From the NCBI GenBank assembly GCA_937876225.1, contig CALFIC010000084.1, positions 1 through 5,219 on the forward strand: DNA of 5,219 bases, in the 5' to 3' direction. The notes under the pieces are model-generated. The model was not told the origin of the DNA. It did not search any database and saw only the letters and a program-made list of their open reading frames with translations. The stretch comes from an uncultured Chloroflexota bacterium (GTDB taxonomy: Bacteria > Chloroflexota > Chloroflexia > Chloroflexales > Roseiflexaceae). How positions within the stretch are numbered: the stretch's first letter is position 1; every line of letters begins with the position of its first letter. Shown piece after piece: positions 4,722 through 5,219 of the stretch. The position numbers and the translations under genes are program-made.

Positions 4722-5219
4722 ATGCCTGCACTGACGCCTGAATCCGTGGCCCAGCTCCGCCAACGCACCGCCGCCCAGCTGGCCAGCGCTGGGATTGTGT
4801 TGACCCCAGCCGAGGTCGCCCAGATCGAAATCGCCGATTGTGGTCTCGGCGAAATCGAGACCCTTGGCTTGCAACTGGTCGTCTATGTCAACACCACTCG
4901 CTGTTGCGCCAAAGAACTGGTCATGTTTGCCAACCAAGTCTTCCCCGAACACCGCCATCCCCCCGTCGGTGACGACCCCGGCAAAGAAGAAACCTTCCGC
5001 TGTCGCCAAGGCGAAGTCTATTTGTATGTCGAAGGCCCCGCCACCCCCAATCCCCGTGGCACACCACCACCCGCCCGAGCGGAATACTTCAGTGTCTGGC
5101 ACGAAGTCGTGTTGCGCCCCGGTGAGCAATACACCTTGCAACCCAACATCAAGCACTGGTTCCAAGCTGGTCCTGACGGCTGCATCGTCTCCGAGTTTTC
5201 GACCCGTAGCCGTGACGAA
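4722..5219 (+). CDS. D-lyxose isomerase-like cupin protein (3' end beyond window)
   Basis: The frame is open from ATG 4722 to the window edge, giving 166 residues without a stop. Family members are about 225 residues, so roughly a quarter is missing. It resembles D-lyxose ketol-isomerase (PF07385-type cupin), which interconverts D-lyxose with D-xylulose and often D-mannose with D-fructose using a divalent metal. Supporting motifs are FPEHRHPPV (74-82) with H77 and H79, GKEETFRCR (87-95) with E89/E90, GEVYLYVEG (97-105), and NIKHWFQAG (142-150) with H145, then SEFSTRSRDE (157-166). The two histidines, one glutamate and H145 form the expected cupin metal site. No signal peptide is present. It lies 11 bp after the oxidase gene in the same direction, with a GAGGA ribosome binding site. 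It is the clearest sign that the second block handles a sugar. Confidence 0.85.
   Translation, partial: MPALTPESVAQLRQRTAAQLASAGIVLTPAEVAQIEIADCGLGEIETLGLQLVVYVNTTRCCAKELVMFANQVFPEHRHPPVGDDPGKEETFRCRQGEVYLYVEGPATPNPRGTPPPARAEYFSVWHEVVLRPGEQYTLQPNIKHWFQAGPDGCIVSEFSTRSRDE

Noticed and set aside
4707..5165. Minus-strand open frame of 152 codons at the right end
   Set aside because: It is a mirror of the lyxose isomerase-like gene, which has a ribosome binding site, an ATG and intact cupin motifs on the + strand.

Overview
The window is a gene-dense, moderately GC-rich bacterial stretch carrying six protein genes, all on the + strand. The last gene runs off the right edge. The bias toward GCC, ACC, CGC and CAA codons and the mix of protein families would fit a filamentous Chloroflexota (Chloroflexia) organism. 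That placement is a low-confidence guess from style, not from a marker gene. No rRNA, tRNA, CRISPR array, transposase or phage gene is visible.

Layout. Bases 1-232 are non-coding and hold two copies, exactly 101 bp apart, of a ~63 bp element made of two abutting hairpins. Next comes a GH172/DUF2961 glycoside hydrolase-like protein (233-1318). A textbook intrinsic terminator (1332-1370) follows it, and a TIM-barrel sugar phosphate isomerase/epimerase-like protein (1391-2143) starts only 20 bp after the T tract. A 149 bp gap (2144-2292) contains a strong 11-bp-stem hairpin and a small AT-rich inverted repeat. The second block is an alpha/beta hydrolase (2293-3123), a Fur-family metalloregulator (3104-3556, overlapping the hydrolase by 20 bp), an FAD-dependent sarcosine/N-methyltryptophan oxidase (3583-4710) and a D-lyxose isomerase-like cupin (4722 to the window end).

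How the genes may work together. The spacings (20 bp overlap, 26 bp gap, 11 bp gap, good Shine-Dalgarno sites) make the last four genes a probable operon. GH172, the isomerase/epimerase-like barrel and the lyxose isomerase are all carbohydrate enzymes and none has a visible signal peptide. A cytoplasmic route for a furanoside or a rare pentose/hexose is therefore a reasonable inference, but the substrate is unknown. The Fur-type regulator and the amine oxidase do not obviously belong to such a route. The Fur protein has intact metal-site residues, and no metal transporter lies in the window. I see no clearly new defence or mobile system. The most unusual items are the paired hairpin repeats, the terminator wedged between two sugar genes, and the Fur gene nested in a metabolic operon.
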